From: Halanaerobium saccharolyticum
GTDB lineage: Bacteria; Bacillota; Halanaerobiia; Halanaerobiales; Halanaerobiaceae
Length of the DNA: 64,000 nucleotides
Direction of reading: 5' to 3'
NCBI RefSeq assembly: GCF_003259895.1
Contig: NZ_QLME01000015.1
Coordinates: 1 to 64,000, forward strand
Part shown: piece after piece, positions 63,657-64,000 of the stretch
Layout: each line of letters starts with the position of its first letter
Position numbering within the stretch: the stretch's first letter is position 1
Position numbers and translations under genes: made by a program
The notes under the pieces: model-generated
Database searches by the model: none
Seen by the model: the letters and a program-made list of their open reading frames with translations, nothing else
What the model was told of the DNA's origin: nothing

Positions 63657-63737
63657 TAAATCCCTCCTGGTTCAAATAGTCAATATATAGATACTTTAAA
63701 CAAATATACAGTAATAATACAAAAAAATTAAAAGAAA

Positions 63738-63760
63738 CCGGACAGCAAAATGCCGCCCGG
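63738..63760 (-). terminator. Terminator of ptsI
   Basis: CCGGGCGGC / GCTGTCCGG (minus) forms a 9-bp stem with two G-U pairs and a 5-nt loop. TTTCTTTT follows. It lies 15 nt past the ptsI stop. Confidence 0.85.
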
Positions 63761-63774
63761 ATTTAATTGTAATT

Positions 63775-64000
63775 TTATTTTTCAATTGTTTTAAGATAAG
63801 ATTTTACTGCTGTATCAGATTTTAATTCAAGTATTTTTTCGGCTTCTTTTTTGGCCTCTTCTATAGTCCATTTAGAAAGAATTTCTTTAGTTTTTAAAAT
63901 TGAAACCGCACTCATACTAAACTCATCTAATCCAACACCTAAAAGATATGGTATCAGATATTCATCACCAGCAGCTTCTCCACACATTCCTACCCAGATA
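63775..64000 (-). CDS. ptsI: PTS enzyme I, C-terminal fragment
   Basis: The last 75 or so residues of phosphoenolpyruvate-protein phosphotransferase (Enzyme I), which starts the PTS sugar-uptake phosphorelay. The PEP-binding C-terminal domain signature [11 protein letters not shown] and [15 protein letters not shown] match PtsI, including the catalytic Cys in MCGE. The reading frame runs off the window end, so this is a partial gene and not a truncation. PPDK/PEP synthase share the fold but lack this GLDEFSMS pattern. Confidence 0.9.
   Translation of the reverse strand, partial: IWVGMCGEAAGDEYLIPYLLGVGLDEFSMSAVSILKTKEILSKWTIEEAKKEAEKILELKSDTAVKSYLKTIEK

Noticed and set aside
1-64000. tRNA, rRNA, insertion sequence, prophage or defence-system genes
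   Set aside because: None was recognised; the window is almost entirely housekeeping genes with short gaps.

Overview
This window comes from an AT-rich, low-GC anaerobic Firmicute-lineage bacterium with a diderm envelope, most consistent with Halanaerobium or a close relative (Halanaerobiales). The evidence is the gene order (a Bacillus/Clostridium-like remA-gmk-rpoZ-coaBC / priA-def-fmt-rsmB-rlmN series and an mraZ-ftsZ division cluster), a V-type ATPase, a flavodiiron O2-detoxification protein, an Lnt homologue, and a periplasmic substrate-binding protein without a lipobox. The genus is inference. Nearly all genes are on the minus strand; only rqcH, a MATE transporter and a perR-like gene are on the plus strand. 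No rRNA, tRNA, insertion sequence, prophage or CRISPR array was seen.

Layout. (1) 0.1-6.9 kb: rlmN, rsmB, a YugP-type membrane zinc peptidase, fmt, def and priA, covering translation start, rRNA modification and replication restart. (2) 7.0-12.8 kb: metK, lgt and dppCBA, a dipeptide/oligopeptide transporter with no ATPase genes. (3) 12.8-15.1 kb: coaBC, rpoZ, gmk and remA, divergent from rqcH. (4) 17-25 kb: an lnt homologue, an EF-G paralogue, a flavodiiron protein, rluD, lspA and a MATE pump. (5) 25.2-36 kb: a nine-gene V-type ATPase operon (read G/H-C-I-K-F-E-A-B-D) preceded by an OmpR-type two-component system. (6) 36.2-45.2 kb: ileS under a T-box riboswitch, divIVA, ylmH, yggT, yggS, an HlyD-like protein, ftsZ and ftsA. 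(7) 45.3-58.9 kb: the rest of the division and cell-wall (dcw) cluster from ftsQ back to mraZ, with MraZ-box repeats. (8) 59-64 kb: dinB, ddl and trpS, divergent from perR; then an AhpD-like/RNase HI fusion and the 3' end of ptsI.

How the genes work together: regions 6-7 make meso-DAP peptidoglycan precursors and build the divisome. lgt, lspA and the lnt homologue belong to lipoprotein maturation. The V-ATPase handles ion-coupled energy conversion. fprA, perR and the AhpD-like domain point to oxidative-stress defence in an anaerobe.

Most notable observations: a full-length PriA whose helicase motifs I, II, III, V and VI are all altered while its zinc site is intact; an Lnt homologue with no cysteine at all, so no catalytic Cys; a 59-bp tandem repeat between ntpF and ntpE; a palindrome filling the metK promoter spacer; two convergent gene pairs whose overlapping stop codons (TTAA) lie in the loop of a terminator-like hairpin; a STAB-SD-like element in the dppA leader; and a TrpRS with a four-cysteine iron-sulfur signature.

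Start codons were moved from the longest reading frame wherever a Shine-Dalgarno sequence and family N-terminus supported it. TTG starts are common here.
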